From Cyclobacteriaceae bacterium (GTDB taxonomy: Bacteria > Bacteroidota > Bacteroidia > Cytophagales > Cyclobacteriaceae): a DNA stretch of 7,037 bases. Made by a program: the position numbers and the translations under genes. Shown here piece after piece: positions 1-6,769 of this stretch. The notes under the pieces are model-generated. The model saw only the letters and a program-made list of their open reading frames with translations, was not told where the DNA came from and searched no databases. Every line of letters starts with the position of its first letter. Position 1 is the stretch's first letter. The stretch lies in contig JANQST010000529.1 in the NCBI GenBank assembly GCA_028279155.1, positions 1 to 7,037 of the forward strand. The letters run 5' to 3'.

Positions 1-250
1 TTTCTTTCGAGTTCTGAAAAAAACCATCGGCTAATCCCAGGTTATCACGAACTGACAATCCAAGAATTTTTGAAGCCTCAGCGGATTCCTTTGCCCGAAT
101 TTCAGGAGTACCCCTGGTGCCTAATTCACCTTCAGTCAGGTCGATAATCCCGGTTTTATAGCCTTTCCTTTGATGAACCAGCAATGTTCCACCAAAAGAG
201 AGCTCAACATCATCGGGGTGAGCCACTATGCCTAGTATATCTACTTTCAT
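1..250 (-). CDS. bshB1: BshB1-type bacillithiol biosynthesis deacetylase (PIG-L/LmbE family), N-terminal part
   Basis: Reading the minus strand from the ATG at 250-248 gives 83 codons with no stop before the window edge, so only the N-terminal third of a protein that is usually about 235-240 residues is present. The start MKVDILGIVAHPDDVELSFG carries the PIG-L/LmbE metal-binding motif AHPDD-x-E (residues 10-16). In this family His11 and Asp14 bind zinc and Asp13 acts as general base. The following LTEGELGTRGTPEIRAKES (from residue 38) and LGLADGFF (71-78) are typical of the BshB1 branch. BshB1 removes the acetyl group from GlcNAc-malate to give GlcN-malate, the second step of bacillithiol (low-molecular-weight thiol) synthesis in the cytoplasm. 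It is transcribed away from the GNAT gene. A relaxed match to the -7 element (TTTATTTG, minus strand, 276-269) lies just upstream. Another LmbE-family deacetylase is possible because the C-terminus is missing. Confidence 0.88.
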   Translation of the reverse strand, partial: MKVDILGIVAHPDDVELSFGGTLLVHQRKGYKTGIIDLTEGELGTRGTPEIRAKESAEASKILGLSVRDNLGLADGFFQNSKE

Positions 251-390
251 GTTGTTTCAGTTGCCAAGCAAATAAAACACCACTTAGTGAATTAAGGTTT
301 TCCGTTTCCAATATTTCTATTCATTGAAAACATTAATATTATTGGATTCGATACAAGAAAGAATTTTTGGCGAAACGATAATTAATTAAT

Positions 391-425
391 GTAGACGTCT
401 ACGTTTATTTTACGTAGATGACTAC
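391..425. promoter_or_regulatory. Paired palindromic operator-like dyad upstream of the GNAT gene
   Basis: Two 12-bp sites of form GTAG-N4-CTAC lie 23 bp apart centre to centre: a perfect palindrome GTAGACGTCTAC (391-402) and GTAGATGACTAC (414-425). Together they also form one large inverted repeat: 391-404 pairs with 412-425 with one A-A mismatch and one G-T, leaving a 7-base TTATTTT centre. The right site ends 9 bp before the GNAT start codon at 435. A relaxed Bacteroidetes -7 element, TACGTTTA (400-407, consensus TAnnTTTG), sits between the two sites, so a bound dimeric protein would cover the promoter. That arrangement suggests repression. The binding protein is unknown, and no candidate regulator gene is visible in the window. 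Confidence 0.5.
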
Positions 426-434
426 TTTTATGAG

Positions 435-929
435 ATGTCTCAGCAAATAACCATACGAAAAGCTCATATTCATGATGAAGCGCGAATCTGGGAAATAGCC
501 AGCCTTGTTATTAAGGAAGGCGATACCTATGTGTTCGATCCCTCCTCATCAAGGAGAAAGATCATGGATTATTGGTTATCCAATTCACATCACATCTATG
601 TTTCGGAAGTAGAAAATCAAGTTTGCGGCAGCTATTTCCTCACGAATAATCAACCGGACCTTGGTTCGCACATTGCGAATGGAAGTTATATCGTCCACCC
701 GGATCATAGGGGAAAAGGTATTGGAGAACTACTTGGAAGACATTCTATCGAGGAAGCGAAAAAGCTAGACTATCGAGCCATTCAATTCAATATTGTAGTG
801 AAAACCAATGAAACTGCCGTTAAGCTTTGGAAAAAACTAGGATTTGAGGTTATTGGTGAAATTCCGGAGGCATTTCATCATAAAGACCTAGGTTTTGTCA
901 ATGCATTTGTAATGTTTCGAAAAGTCTAG
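435..929 (+). CDS. GNAT family N-acetyltransferase
   Basis: This is a complete 164-residue cytoplasmic protein of the GNAT fold, which transfers acetyl groups from acetyl-CoA to an amine. Motif A is clear: a beta strand SYIVHPD (84-90) followed by the pyrophosphate-binding loop HRGKGIGELL (91-100). Motif B is NETAVKLWKKLGFEVIGEIP (125-144). The C-terminal stretch PEAFHHKDLGFVNAFVMFRK (144-163) resembles the end of Mpr1-like and related small-molecule acetyltransferases, so a small amine or amino-acid analogue is a reasonable guess for the substrate, but it cannot be assigned. The ATG at 435 is chosen because the protein begins directly with the first beta strand (ITIRKA); the ATG at 430 is out of frame. 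The gene stands alone, preceded by a paired palindrome that suggests its own repressor. Its stop codon overlaps that of the convergent lipoprotein gene. Confidence 0.9.
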   Translation: MSQQITIRKAHIHDEARIWEIASLVIKEGDTYVFDPSSSRRKIMDYWLSNSHHIYVSEVENQVCGSYFLTNNQPDLGSHIANGSYIVHPDHRGKGIGELLGRHSIEEAKKLDYRAIQFNIVVKTNETAVKLWKKLGFEVIGEIPEAFHHKDLGFVNAFVMFRKV

Positions 930-1543
930 GAGTTCGAACCGAAAGCCAACAATTTATATTCATCCATTATTCGGATAACTGCTGACCTCATGATTCGTTC
1001 GTTCTTTTCAGTATCCTGACCAAAGACACCTGAGGCATATCCTTGCCATACTGTCTTACGCTTACGTCGATCAACGAATGAGATCAACACTGTGCCTTCT
1101 CGCATGATGTAGTCCTCAGAGTCGTAATATTCCTTATAATACCTGGCTCCTCCTCTCAAGGCCTCTGTTAAGGATCCATCAGGAAGTGTGTCTTTCTTGA
1201 ACACCAGATCCTTATCTGAATAGTTTGATCTCAACCATGCCTGAAAGTCTGGTTGGTTAAATCCTCTGAAACTGAAATCTTCATAAAAAACAGAGTAAAA
1301 GACAATAAGACCTGGTTTTCTTGTTTCACGGGAATACCCCCAGGCTGTAAGGGTGTTTTTGACATATTTTTCAATAACTTCTTTTTCCTCGACTGTGCCA
1401 TTAAAACCTTCAATTTGAGCAAATTCAAAGGAGTCATATTTGTTGAAATCACCTGTATAACTATAATCTGATTCAACAACATAATCATAGGACGAGCATC
1501 CGGATAGAATAAGGATAATAACCGCGGCTAATAAAGTCTTCAT
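926..1543 (-). CDS. DUF4136-type lipoprotein
   Basis: This predicted 205-residue lipoprotein reads from the ATG at 1543-1541. It opens with MKTLLAAVIILILSGC, a short signal peptide and good lipobox (LSGC, lipidated Cys16). The body fits the DUF4136 pattern: KYDSFEFA near 35-42, a helix ending NTLTAWGY (63-70), KPGLIVFYSVFYEDF (76-90), then GTVLISFVDRRKRKTVWQGYASGVF (150-174) and a terminal helix containing AVIRIMDEY (188-196). The molecular function of this family is unknown. The frame stays open to an ATG at 1660, but that start would add 39 residues ahead of a textbook signal peptide and would lie upstream of the -7 element at 1583-1576, so it is rejected. The residues after Cys16 are SSYDY rather than acidic, so a periplasm-facing anchor is more likely than surface export. 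Codon use resembles the neighbours. Confidence 0.83.
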   Translation of the reverse strand: MKTLLAAVIILILSGCSSYDYVVESDYSYTGDFNKYDSFEFAQIEGFNGTVEEKEVIEKYVKNTLTAWGYSRETRKPGLIVFYSVFYEDFSFRGFNQPDFQAWLRSNYSDKDLVFKKDTLPDGSLTEALRGGARYYKEYYDSEDYIMREGTVLISFVDRRKRKTVWQGYASGVFGQDTEKNERIMRSAVIRIMDEYKLLAFGSNS

Positions 1544-1575
1544 ACTAAATGGTTTTAAAAGCCTCTCAACATAAT

Positions 1576-1583
1576 CAAAAATA
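1576..1583 (-). promoter_or_regulatory. -7 promoter element for the DUF4136 lipoprotein gene
   Basis: On the minus strand this reads TATTTTTG, a full match to the Bacteroidetes housekeeping -7 consensus TAnnTTTG. Transcription would start near 1570, leaving a leader of roughly 27 bases before the ATG at 1543. No TTTG -33 element is seen at the expected 19-21 bp distance. The position supports the short, signal-peptide start of the gene. Confidence 0.5.
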
Positions 1584-1717
1584 GGGACATGATTATAAGA
1601 ATGAGAGACATATTTAAGACACACGTCATTCGTAGGACCCTTATGATATCCTACAGTCATGTGAATTCCATTAATTCATGTTGAGAAACCTGAAACAATA
1701 CTTATACGGTTGTAAAT

Positions 1718-1725
1718 TAGCTTTG
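1718..1725 (+). promoter_or_regulatory. -7 promoter element for the sigma/anti-sigma/receptor operon
   Basis: TAGCTTTG is a full match to the Bacteroidetes -7 consensus TAnnTTTG, on the correct strand 17 bp ahead of the TTG start codon at 1743. No TTTG -33 box is found at the usual spacing. Transcription would begin around 1729-1732, giving a leader of only about 11-14 bases. If the operon is also autoregulated by its own ECF sigma factor, that second promoter is not recognisable here. Confidence 0.5.
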
Positions 1726-1742
1726 TATCATCCTTAAGAGAG

Positions 1743-2300
1743 TTGTCACCACAGACGAATTTTAGTGAAGAAGACTTTGAATCGATCTTCAAAGAGTACT
1801 ATCCTTTCTTGTGCTCTTTCGCTAAAAAATATGTGCATGACACAGACAGCTGCAAGGACATTGTTCATAATGTCTTTTTGAACCTCTGGCAAAAACAAGA
1901 TTCGATTGACCTTAATGAGCCGATCAAACCTTATCTATTCAAGTCTGTTCATAATCGCTGTTTGAATTACTTACGTGATCAAAAGAAGATTGTCCGGCAT
2001 GACCTTGTTACAGAAGCCAGTGATGTCCCTGCATTTGTTGAATCCAGGGATTATGTTGAAGAATCTGAATTGGAACAGCGTATACTGAAAGCGTTAGAAG
2101 ACCTACCTGACAAATGTCGAAGGATTTTTCATCTAAGCAGGTTCGAAGGAAAAAAGTATGCTGAAATAGCTGAACTGGAGGGGATCACAGTCAAAGCGAT
2201 AGAGGCTCAAATGTCCAAGGCTTTGAAATTGTTGCGAGAGGATCTCAAAGATTACTTGATTCTATTTTGTTTTTTTATTCACATAATTCTAGGGTTATGA
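1743..2300 (+). CDS. ECF RNA polymerase sigma factor, FecI-like (Bacteroidetes type)
   Basis: This 185-residue sigma-70 family protein directs RNA polymerase to a small regulon, usually the adjacent receptor genes. Region 2 spans about residues 12-80 (FESIFKEYYPFLCSFAKKYV, then DIVHNVFLNLWQK and KPYLFKSVHNRCLNYLRDQ). Region 4 spans about 110-166 and includes LEDLPDKCRRIFHLSRFEGKKYAEIA and the recognition helix area GITVKAIEAQMSKALKLLRE. The chain ends in a strongly hydrophobic tail, YLILFCFFIHIILGL (171-185), a feature common in this sigma family in Bacteroidetes. The start is TTG at 1743: an in-frame stop lies at 1713-1715, no ATG or GTG gives a sensible length (the next Met is at residue 157), and TTG places the start 10 residues before region 2. 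An AG-rich AAGAGAG precedes it. The gene is followed after 7 bp by its anti-sigma gene. Confidence 0.92.
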   Translation: MSPQTNFSEEDFESIFKEYYPFLCSFAKKYVHDTDSCKDIVHNVFLNLWQKQDSIDLNEPIKPYLFKSVHNRCLNYLRDQKKIVRHDLVTEASDVPAFVESRDYVEESELEQRILKALEDLPDKCRRIFHLSRFEGKKYAEIAELEGITVKAIEAQMSKALKLLREDLKDYLILFCFFIHIILGL

Positions 2301-2307
2301 GGCATTT

Positions 2308-3303
2308 ATGTGTGACCATAATGAGATCATGAAAGAAGACGATATCCATAGCGAGTTGATCCATTTAACAACATTGAAACTCTCTGGTGAAGGTTCCACG
2401 GAAGACCTTGTCAGGCTAGAAGAATTATTGGCCGAAGATGAAACCAATAAAACATTCCATGATGAGTTGGTCAAAACGTGGGATGGTGCTGAAAAAGCCA
2501 AAGGTATTACGCAAGCTGAAGCGGATCAGGAATGGGTCCGCCTTCGAAAAGCCATACGCAATGATTCAGGTAAAAAAAGCACTTCATTTTCTTTACTTAG
2601 AATTGCAGCTTCTATTATCCTGTTTGCAAGTATAGGATTCGTGATTTTCTTTTCTACCCGGGACAACAATACAACCATTGTAGCTCAGGAAATACAAACT
2701 AAAGTATTGGGAGATGGAACATCTGTCACATTGAATGCATCATCTGAATTGGTCTATACGCCTTCTTACGGCAAAGAATCTCGAGATGTATCGCTTAAAG
2801 GTGAAGCTTATTTTGATGTAGAACGAGATGAATCAAAACCATTTATCATACACACATCTTCCTTCGACATCAAAGTTCTTGGTACTTCATTCAATGTAAA
2901 AGCATTGGAAGATAAGCCAACAGCAGAAGTTGTTGTCGTGACAGGTACGGTAGAAGTCAGCTACCAGGGTAATTCGGTTGTATTGGAAGTTGGAGAAAAA
3001 GGTATCCTAAATAAACAATCAGGTCAGCTATTTAAGGTATTCAACAACGATGTGAATTTTATGTCATGGCGAACTAAAAAATTCACTTTTAACGATGTGT
3101 CACTGGATAATGTTGTAGAAGTTCTCAACAGTGCTTTTCATAGCAAACTTTTCATTAGTGGAACAGAAGTTCAAAACTGTCCGGTCACCGTTTCCTTTGA
3201 AAATCAATCTTTAACATCCATTTTAGAGGTGTTAAAAGTCACCTTGGATCTCACCATTACGGAAACATCCAGGGGTATTGAAATCAGTGGAAGTGGTTGT
3301 TGA
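2308..3303 (+). CDS. FecR-family anti-sigma factor / transmembrane sensor
   Basis: This 331-residue inner-membrane protein should hold the upstream ECF sigma factor inactive and respond to the outer-membrane receptor. The cytoplasmic N-terminal region (about 1-93) is acidic and helical. One transmembrane helix spans about 96-116 (LLRIAASIILFASIGFVIFF). The periplasmic FecR domain covers about 130-215, with the family hallmarks LGDGTSVTLNASSELVY, GEAYFDVERDESKPFIIHT and FDIKVLGTSFNV. FMSWRTKKFTF (251-261) leads into the C-terminal FecR/DUF4974 domain (about 257-327), which has the alternating strand-helix pattern of an STN-like fold. The length is normal for Bacteroidetes FecR proteins. The start at 2308 is 7 bp after the sigma stop; Met8 at 2329 is a possible alternative. 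The gene is 7 bp ahead of the receptor gene, so the three are almost certainly cotranscribed. The protein ends in an unpaired-looking Cys331. Confidence 0.93.
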   Translation: MCDHNEIMKEDDIHSELIHLTTLKLSGEGSTEDLVRLEELLAEDETNKTFHDELVKTWDGAEKAKGITQAEADQEWVRLRKAIRNDSGKKSTSFSLLRIAASIILFASIGFVIFFSTRDNNTTIVAQEIQTKVLGDGTSVTLNASSELVYTPSYGKESRDVSLKGEAYFDVERDESKPFIIHTSSFDIKVLGTSFNVKALEDKPTAEVVVVTGTVEVSYQGNSVVLEVGEKGILNKQSGQLFKVFNNDVNFMSWRTKKFTFNDVSLDNVVEVLNSAFHSKLFISGTEVQNCPVTVSFENQSLTSILEVLKVTLDLTITETSRGIEISGSGC

Positions 3304-3310
3304 ATAATCT

Positions 3311-5899
3311 ATGAACATCACCCGTTCGGTATTTGTGCTTTGTTTTGTGCTTTTGGCCTTTGGTTCTCATGGTCAGGATGATGTTTTTAGCAAAACTGTA
3401 TCGCTTAATATAAGGAAGGATCCCCTTTTCGAAGTATTGAATCAGATTGCCAATCAAACTGGCATTACATTTTCATACAGCACCCGAAATATTCCTATTA
3501 ACGATAAAATAACTCTGGAAGTCAATAGCAAAACATTACAGGAGACACTTGATGAAGTATTCCTCGGGATGAGGATCGAATACATTTGGACTGAGAACAA
3601 AATGATTCTTAGAAGAGCCAGAAAAACTACTACTGAGGACCGAGCTTTTACTATCAGTGGTTATCTACGTGACGGTTCTGATGGAGAATCATTGATTGGT
3701 GCTACAGTCCTTGTTGAAGAACTCGGAGCTGGAACAATCACGAATCCATATGGATTTTACTCCTTGTCTTTGCCAGAAGGCAGGTACACGTTGAAGTATT
3801 CCTACATCGGATATGAAGAGGTAATAGAAAATGTGAGCTTGAATACGGACATCAACATGGATTTTGGTCTTAATACAACAACCGCATTTCTTCAGGAAAT
3901 TGTAATTACACCAAGTGATTCGGCTCAGCTCGTAGAGAACATCCATTCAAATGTTACACTGCTCGATAACGCTACTATTTTACAAAAACCGTCAGCCCTT
4001 GGGGAACCAGATGTCATTAAGTCGCTTGATGTTTTGCCTGGCATTCAGCTTTTCAGAGATGGTTCAACCTTCTTTAATGTTCGCGGAGGAGGTCGGGATC
4101 AAAACCAGATGTTGGTAGATGAAGCTCCGATTTACAATCCTGCACACCTTCTAGGTCTTTTCAGTTCCTTCATGCCAGAGGCAATCAAGGACATCAAATT
4201 GTATAAAGGAAATGCGCCAGCTGATTTTGGGGGGCGTATCTCATCCGTGATGGATATACGGACCCGTGATGGTAATTTCAAGAAATTTGGAATGACTGGA
4301 AGATTGGGCTTGATTTCGACACGATTGGCAATTGAAGGCCCAATAAAGAAAGACGCTAGTTCATTTTTCTTATCTGGTCGACGGTCCCACATCAAAACCC
4401 TGCTTAGTAGTGAGGATCTGGATGAGTTCGTTTTTTCTGATTTAACAGGAAAAGTCAACCTAAAACTCAATCATAGCAACCGTCTGTTCCTTTCGATTTT
4501 TTCAAGTAATGACGAGTACTTACAAGATGAAGGATTAACATGGCAAAACATTGCCGGGACGATCAGATGGAATCATATTTTCAGTGACCGACTCTTTTCC
4601 AATACTACCTTCTACTCCAGTAAATACGAATACAAAATGATCTCAAGTCCTGTAGTAATCTGGGCCAACCATATTGTAAATGCTAGTGTGAAAACTGATT
4701 TCACTCTATACAGAAATCCTTCCAGTACGCTAAAATTTGGTTTCAAATTGAGCGGCCATAATTTCAATCCTGGAAACCTGGAGGGAGCACCTGAGAACGG
4801 GGCTCCATTTGTGCCCAAAAGAAATGCAAGTGAGTTTTCGCTTTACTATAGTAATGAAAAACAATTTTCTGAAAAATGGCTACTCACCTATGGCTTTCGG
4901 CTAAGCTCCTGGACAAATTTTGGTCGAACCATTGAATATGGGATCAACGAAGACTACCAGGTGATTGATACCACTACTTACGAAACAAGAGATCCTTATA
5001 ATGACTATTCAAACCTTGAGCCGAGAATAAAACTGACGCATATTTTGAATGACCGAAATTTTTTCAATTTTAATTATTCACGTTCGGCGCAATACATCAA
5101 TCTCATAAGCAATTCAATTAGCCCCTTCAACAATCTTGAGGTATGGCTTCCTGCCAGCATCAACATCCAGCCTCAACTAGCTGATCAGGTGTCTCTGGGC
5201 TGGACTCATGATCGTGAGCAATGGCAGCTTAGTCTGGAAGGGTATTATAAGCACATGCAAAACCAGTTGGATTATGCCAACCAGGCCCAGTTATTGCTAA
5301 ACCCACAGTTTGAAACGGAGCTTCGTGCAGGAGACGGAACGGCATATGGTATTGAGAGTATGCTCACAAAAAAAACAGGAAAACTTACCGGTAGTATTTC
5401 ATATGTCTTTTCAAGATCAATTCGAAAAATCAAAGGAATAAATAATGATCGCTCCTACCCGGCCGTATCAGATAGACCCAGTCATTTGGCTATCAATGCG
5501 ATCATGAAGAAATCCACCAGGACTAATTTTTCAGGAACATTACTCGTTAGTTCAGGAGCCCCGATCACCACCCCTACTTCCTTTTACCAGTTCTCAGGAC
5601 GAACGGTTCCTATTTATGCGGAAAAGAATAACAACCGCTTGCCTACCTATCATCGGCTGGATTTAGGTTGGCAACATCGATTGAATAAGATCGATCGGAA
5701 ATTCAATCATTATTTGACCGTTTCAATCTTTAATTTCTACGGTCAAAAGAATTCAATACTCAGAAGCTTTAACAAGATTGTGTTAGAAAACGGTGATTTT
5801 AGGGTTCCAACAGCCATAAATAATGCTGAGCGATTAACTCCTACTCATCGTTTTGTGTATCAGGTGGTCCCATCTCTTTCATACTCCTTCAAACTATGA
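3311..5899 (+). CDS. TonB-dependent outer-membrane receptor with STN signalling domain
   Basis: This 862-residue protein takes up or senses an unidentified ligand at the outer membrane, powered by TonB. A signal peptide covers 1-21 (VFVLCFVLLAFGSHG, cleavage likely before Gln22). The STN domain is at about 28-101 (VSLNIRKDPLFEVLNQIANQ... TLQETLDEVF), the part that contacts a FecR-type protein in the periplasm. A carboxypeptidase-regulatory-like domain follows at about 113-190 (ISGYLRDGSDGESLIGATV, then GFYSLSLPEGRYTLKYSYIGYEE). FLQEIVITPSD (193-203) is TonB-box-like. The plug is at about 205-330 (ALGEPDVIKSLDVLPGIQ, VRGGGRDQNQMLVDEAPIYNPAHLLG, KGNAPADFGGRISSVMDIRTRDG). The rest is a beta barrel ending in PSLSYSFKL, a typical terminal strand. 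The plug wording matches receptors paired with DUF4249 lipoproteins, and such a gene follows with a 4-bp ATGA overlap. The protein appears intact. It is not a SusC pair, since no SusD gene is present. Confidence 0.95.
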   Translation: MNITRSVFVLCFVLLAFGSHGQDDVFSKTVSLNIRKDPLFEVLNQIANQTGITFSYSTRNIPINDKITLEVNSKTLQETLDEVFLGMRIEYIWTENKMILRRARKTTTEDRAFTISGYLRDGSDGESLIGATVLVEELGAGTITNPYGFYSLSLPEGRYTLKYSYIGYEEVIENVSLNTDINMDFGLNTTTAFLQEIVITPSDSAQLVENIHSNVTLLDNATILQKPSALGEPDVIKSLDVLPGIQLFRDGSTFFNVRGGGRDQNQMLVDEAPIYNPAHLLGLFSSFMPEAIKDIKLYKGNAPADFGGRISSVMDIRTRDGNFKKFGMTGRLGLISTRLAIEGPIKKDASSFFLSGRRSHIKTLLSSEDLDEFVFSDLTGKVNLKLNHSNRLFLSIFSSNDEYLQDEGLTWQNIAGTIRWNHIFSDRLFSNTTFYSSKYEYKMISSPVVIWANHIVNASVKTDFTLYRNPSSTLKFGFKLSGHNFNPGNLEGAPENGAPFVPKRNASEFSLYYSNEKQFSEKWLLTYGFRLSSWTNFGRTIEYGINEDYQVIDTTTYETRDPYNDYSNLEPRIKLTHILNDRNFFNFNYSRSAQYINLISNSISPFNNLEVWLPASINIQPQLADQVSLGWTHDREQWQLSLEGYYKHMQNQLDYANQAQLLLNPQFETELRAGDGTAYGIESMLTKKTGKLTGSISYVFSRSIRKIKGINNDRSYPAVSDRPSHLAINAIMKKSTRTNFSGTLLVSSGAPITTPTSFYQFSGRTVPIYAEKNNNRLPTYHRLDLGWQHRLNKIDRKFNHYLTVSIFNFYGQKNSILRSFNKIVLENGDFRVPTAINNAERLTPTHRFVYQVVPSLSYSFKL

Positions 5900-6690
5900 G
5901 ATCTTTATTAAAATATATCGTCCCGTTAGTCTTCATTACTTACAGCTGTGAAGAAGTATCAGATCAGGGATTGGAACTAATCGATCAGCCACTCCTAGTG
6001 GTTGAAGGCAGACTCACCAATGAACGTGTCCGACAAGAAATCAGGCTGAGTCAAACATTTAGTGATCTCAATCAAGTATCTCCACCAGTAACAGATGCCT
6101 TTGTTTTAATCCAAGTCAATAATATCAATTTCATTCTAGAGCACGATGATAGCCGGCCTGGGATCTATCTGACTGACACATTGCAGGCACTTCATGATGA
6201 ATGGTACATACTTTACATCATGCATAACGAGAATGAATACGTAGCCTTTGCCACCTCCGCTGTTGGTACACCTCTGCCACCTTTGACCGTTCAAGAGATT
6301 GACAGTGGAATGCTAGAGTATGTTCATAACGAAACTATTCCCTCAATGACAGAGGTAAGGGTTACGTGGAATGAGGATAATGATATGGGTGGTCAATTAC
6401 CTGTTACGAAAGAAGCATTTTTCTATACATTGGATGTGATCGACATCACCAAGACTTTCGCGCCTGATAAAGAACCACTTACTTTCCCAAAAGGAGCTAC
6501 ACTTTATAGAAAGAAATATTCACTGACACCTCAACATCAAAATTTCTTAAGGTCTTTTCTTGCGGAGGTCGACTGGAGGGGTGGTGGATTTGATGTAGCT
6601 GCTGGTAACGTGCTCACTAATCTATCTGAAGGGGCCGTGGGCTATTTTTCGGTATCTATGGTCATTTCTGACTCTACCATGATACAATGA
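5896..6690 (+). CDS. DUF4249 family lipoprotein, partner of the TonB-dependent receptor
   Basis: This is a 264-residue protein with a short signal peptide and lipidation site at Cys18 (FITYSC). The lipobox is loose at positions -3 and -2, as is common in Bacteroidetes. The residues after the cysteine are EEVSD; acidic residues there are associated with lipoprotein export to the cell surface in this phylum. DUF4249 hallmarks are PLLVVEGRLTNERVRQEIRLSQT (32-54), VTDAFVLIQVN (65-75), GIYLTD (89-94), and the conserved C-terminal block FLRSFLAEVDWRGGGFDVAAGNVLTNLSEGAVGYFS (217-252). It sits at the short end of the family's length range but has both ends. The start codon overlaps the receptor stop (ATGA), implying translational coupling. 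The molecular role of DUF4249 is not established. By analogy with SusD next to SusC, a surface ligand-capturing lid or accessory for the receptor is a reasonable inference. Confidence 0.9.
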   Translation: MRSLLKYIVPLVFITYSCEEVSDQGLELIDQPLLVVEGRLTNERVRQEIRLSQTFSDLNQVSPPVTDAFVLIQVNNINFILEHDDSRPGIYLTDTLQALHDEWYILYIMHNENEYVAFATSAVGTPLPPLTVQEIDSGMLEYVHNETIPSMTEVRVTWNEDNDMGGQLPVTKEAFFYTLDVIDITKTFAPDKEPLTFPKGATLYRKKYSLTPQHQNFLRSFLAEVDWRGGGFDVAAGNVLTNLSEGAVGYFSVSMVISDSTMIQ

Positions 6691-6736
6691 AGAAGAAATT
6701 AATTACTTTATAGTCAGCATGTTACAAACAAAATTC

Positions 6737-6755
6737 AACTTTTTTAAAGTTTTTT
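6737..6755 (+). terminator. Weak hairpin plus T-run, possible terminator of the operon
   Basis: AACTTT (6737-6742) and AAAGTT (6746-6751) form a 6-bp stem with a TTT loop, running into a T-rich stretch up to 6755, 47 bp after the DUF4249 stop codon. The stem has only one G-C pair and would be unstable, so termination here may be partial and the lipoprotein gene downstream could receive read-through. Confidence 0.3.
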
Positions 6756-6769
6756 CTAGGGTCAATTGT

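Noticed and set aside
430..434. Alternative ATG at 430 for the GNAT gene
   Set aside because: It is in a different frame from the acetyltransferase; the ATG at 435 gives the expected N-terminal strand.
251..434. Possible small RNA or small gene in the divergent region between the BshB1 and GNAT genes
   Set aside because: Apart from the dyad at 391-425 and weak promoter-like matches, I see no open frame with a plausible start and no stable structured element.
1231..1488. Open frames on both strands inside the DUF4136 gene (1231-1488 minus, 1253-1471 plus)
   Set aside because: They lie wholly within a convincing gene, have low-complexity translations and show no family features, so they are shadows. 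The same applies to the minus-strand frames at 2295-2501, 3689-3946, 4132-4470, 4612-4818 and 6762-6971, and the plus-strand frame at 2438-2635.
1544..1660. Upstream extension of the DUF4136 lipoprotein gene to an ATG at 1660
   Set aside because: It would place 39 non-hydrophobic residues before a textbook lipoprotein signal peptide, and it starts upstream of the only full -7 element on that strand (1583-1576).
1632..1678. Two short inverted repeats, GTAGGA/TCCTAC (1632-1637 and 1649-1654) and TGAATT/AATTCA (1662-1667 and 1673-1678), in the divergent region
   Set aside because: Six-base arms with 11- and 5-base gaps are expected by chance in AT-rich DNA, and they lie well upstream of both -7 elements. 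They could be operators, but nothing beyond symmetry supports this.
2266..2300. Possible frameshift at the T-run near the end of the sigma gene
   Set aside because: A hydrophobic tail is normal for this family, and the existing stop lies a natural 7 bp before the next gene, so the frame is probably correct.
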